64,000 nucleotides of DNA from the NCBI RefSeq assembly GCF_000760935.2, contig NZ_CP049744.1, forward strand, positions 4,805,501-4,869,500, written 5' to 3'. How positions within the stretch are numbered: the stretch's first letter is position 1; each line of letters opens with the position of its first letter. Positions 63,880-64,000 of this stretch are shown piece by piece. Source of the DNA: Rhodococcoides fascians A25f (GTDB taxonomy: Bacteria; Actinomycetota; Actinomycetes; Mycobacteriales; Mycobacteriaceae). The translations under genes and the position numbers were made by a program. Under the pieces are notes generated by a model. The model worked only from the letters and a program-made list of their open reading frames with translations, was not told the origin of the DNA and searched no databases.

Positions 63880-64000
63880 ATGCAGTTCTCGCCCGAGCAG
63901 CGAGACTTCGCGGTGGCGGTGCGAACCTACTGCCGGCGCGAGCTGGCGAGCGTGGCGCAGCGTGACGCTGTCACCGACGGCGGGACCTTGTCCAACAGTG
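63880..64000 (+). CDS. Acyl-CoA dehydrogenase, N-terminus (partial)
   Basis: The first 40 residues, starting MQFSPEQRDFAVAVRTYCRREL, are a typical acyl-CoA dehydrogenase N-terminal helix. The gene runs off the right edge. It begins immediately after the BadI-like stop, so the two are co-transcribed. By context it may be an AliB-like cyclohexanecarboxyl-CoA or pimeloyl-CoA dehydrogenase. Confidence 0.75.
   Translation, partial: MQFSPEQRDFAVAVRTYCRRELASVAQRDAVTDGGTLSNS

Noticed and set aside
39845..64000. An integrase or conjugation gene for the presumed island
   Set aside because: No recombinase, relaxase or replication protein was recognised on either strand, so the element type is left open.

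Overview
The window is high-GC DNA with an actinobacterial, Mycobacteriales-type gene set: many TetR regulators, a WhiB protein, FadD and acyl-CoA dehydrogenase genes, MpaB/DUF2236, a deazaflavin-dependent reductase, and frequent GTG/TTG or leaderless starts. Rhodococcus or a close relative is the best guess; this is inference from gene content. Genes are dense, with short operons joined by ATGA/GTGA/TTGA overlaps.

1-23.6 kb is ordinary chromosomal content. It starts with the end of a GntR regulator and a phosphonate-linked FAD oxidoreductase. A PepSY membrane protein, an alpha/beta hydrolase, a TetR/quinone-reductase divergent pair and an acetyltransferase follow. Next come an iron-siderophore ABC operon behind a partial IdeR-like box, SelO, an acyl-CoA dehydrogenase/VOC pair, an MpaB-FadD pair, cyanase, an aldo/keto reductase, and a small cluster of two methyltransferases and a PhyH oxygenase.

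24.2-34.3 kb is a tightly packed stress operon: dnaK-grpE-dnaJ-cbpM-like-clpB-trxC-UBP zinc finger-(cNMP-binding/thioredoxin-like/TrxR-like flavoprotein), followed by a lipase with what looks like its own leaderless promoter. The TrxR-like protein lacks the redox CxxC. Protein disaggregation and thiol or redox sensing appear to be expressed together.

34.3-39.3 kb holds a decayed aldo/keto reductase fragment, a second siderophore-binding lipoprotein, a PAS-GGDEF diguanylate cyclase, and an SGNH hydrolase/PadR divergent pair around a perfect palindrome.

39.8 kb to the right edge looks like accessory DNA. It begins at the 3' half of a tRNA-Thr gene (minus strand), the usual scar of an integrative element. 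Next are a HEPN-motif protein, a nuclease-helicase with eight helicase-associated repeats, a small membrane protein, and remnants of an AbiEi/AbiEii toxin-antitoxin pair. An IclR regulator, an MhpA-like monooxygenase truncated by an ISL3-type transposase fragment, and a WhiB gene follow. No integrase and no intact tRNA-Thr were seen in the window.

50.9-64 kb is the most interesting part. It encodes a nitronate-monooxygenase-like flavoprotein, a PaaX regulator, and a complete two-subunit benzoyl-CoA reductase/2-hydroxyacyl-CoA dehydratase-type enzyme with its Fe-S ATPase activase. Also present are two unusual SDR proteins, a TetR protein with two DNA-binding domains, an MDR alcohol dehydrogenase, an acyl-CoA ligase, a BadI-like ring-opening hydrolase and the start of an acyl-CoA dehydrogenase. 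Together these suggest a CoA-thioester pathway in which a ring acid is activated, reductively or radically processed, oxidised and ring-opened. That chemistry is normally anaerobic, so finding it in a presumably aerobic actinobacterium is the main candidate for an undescribed system.
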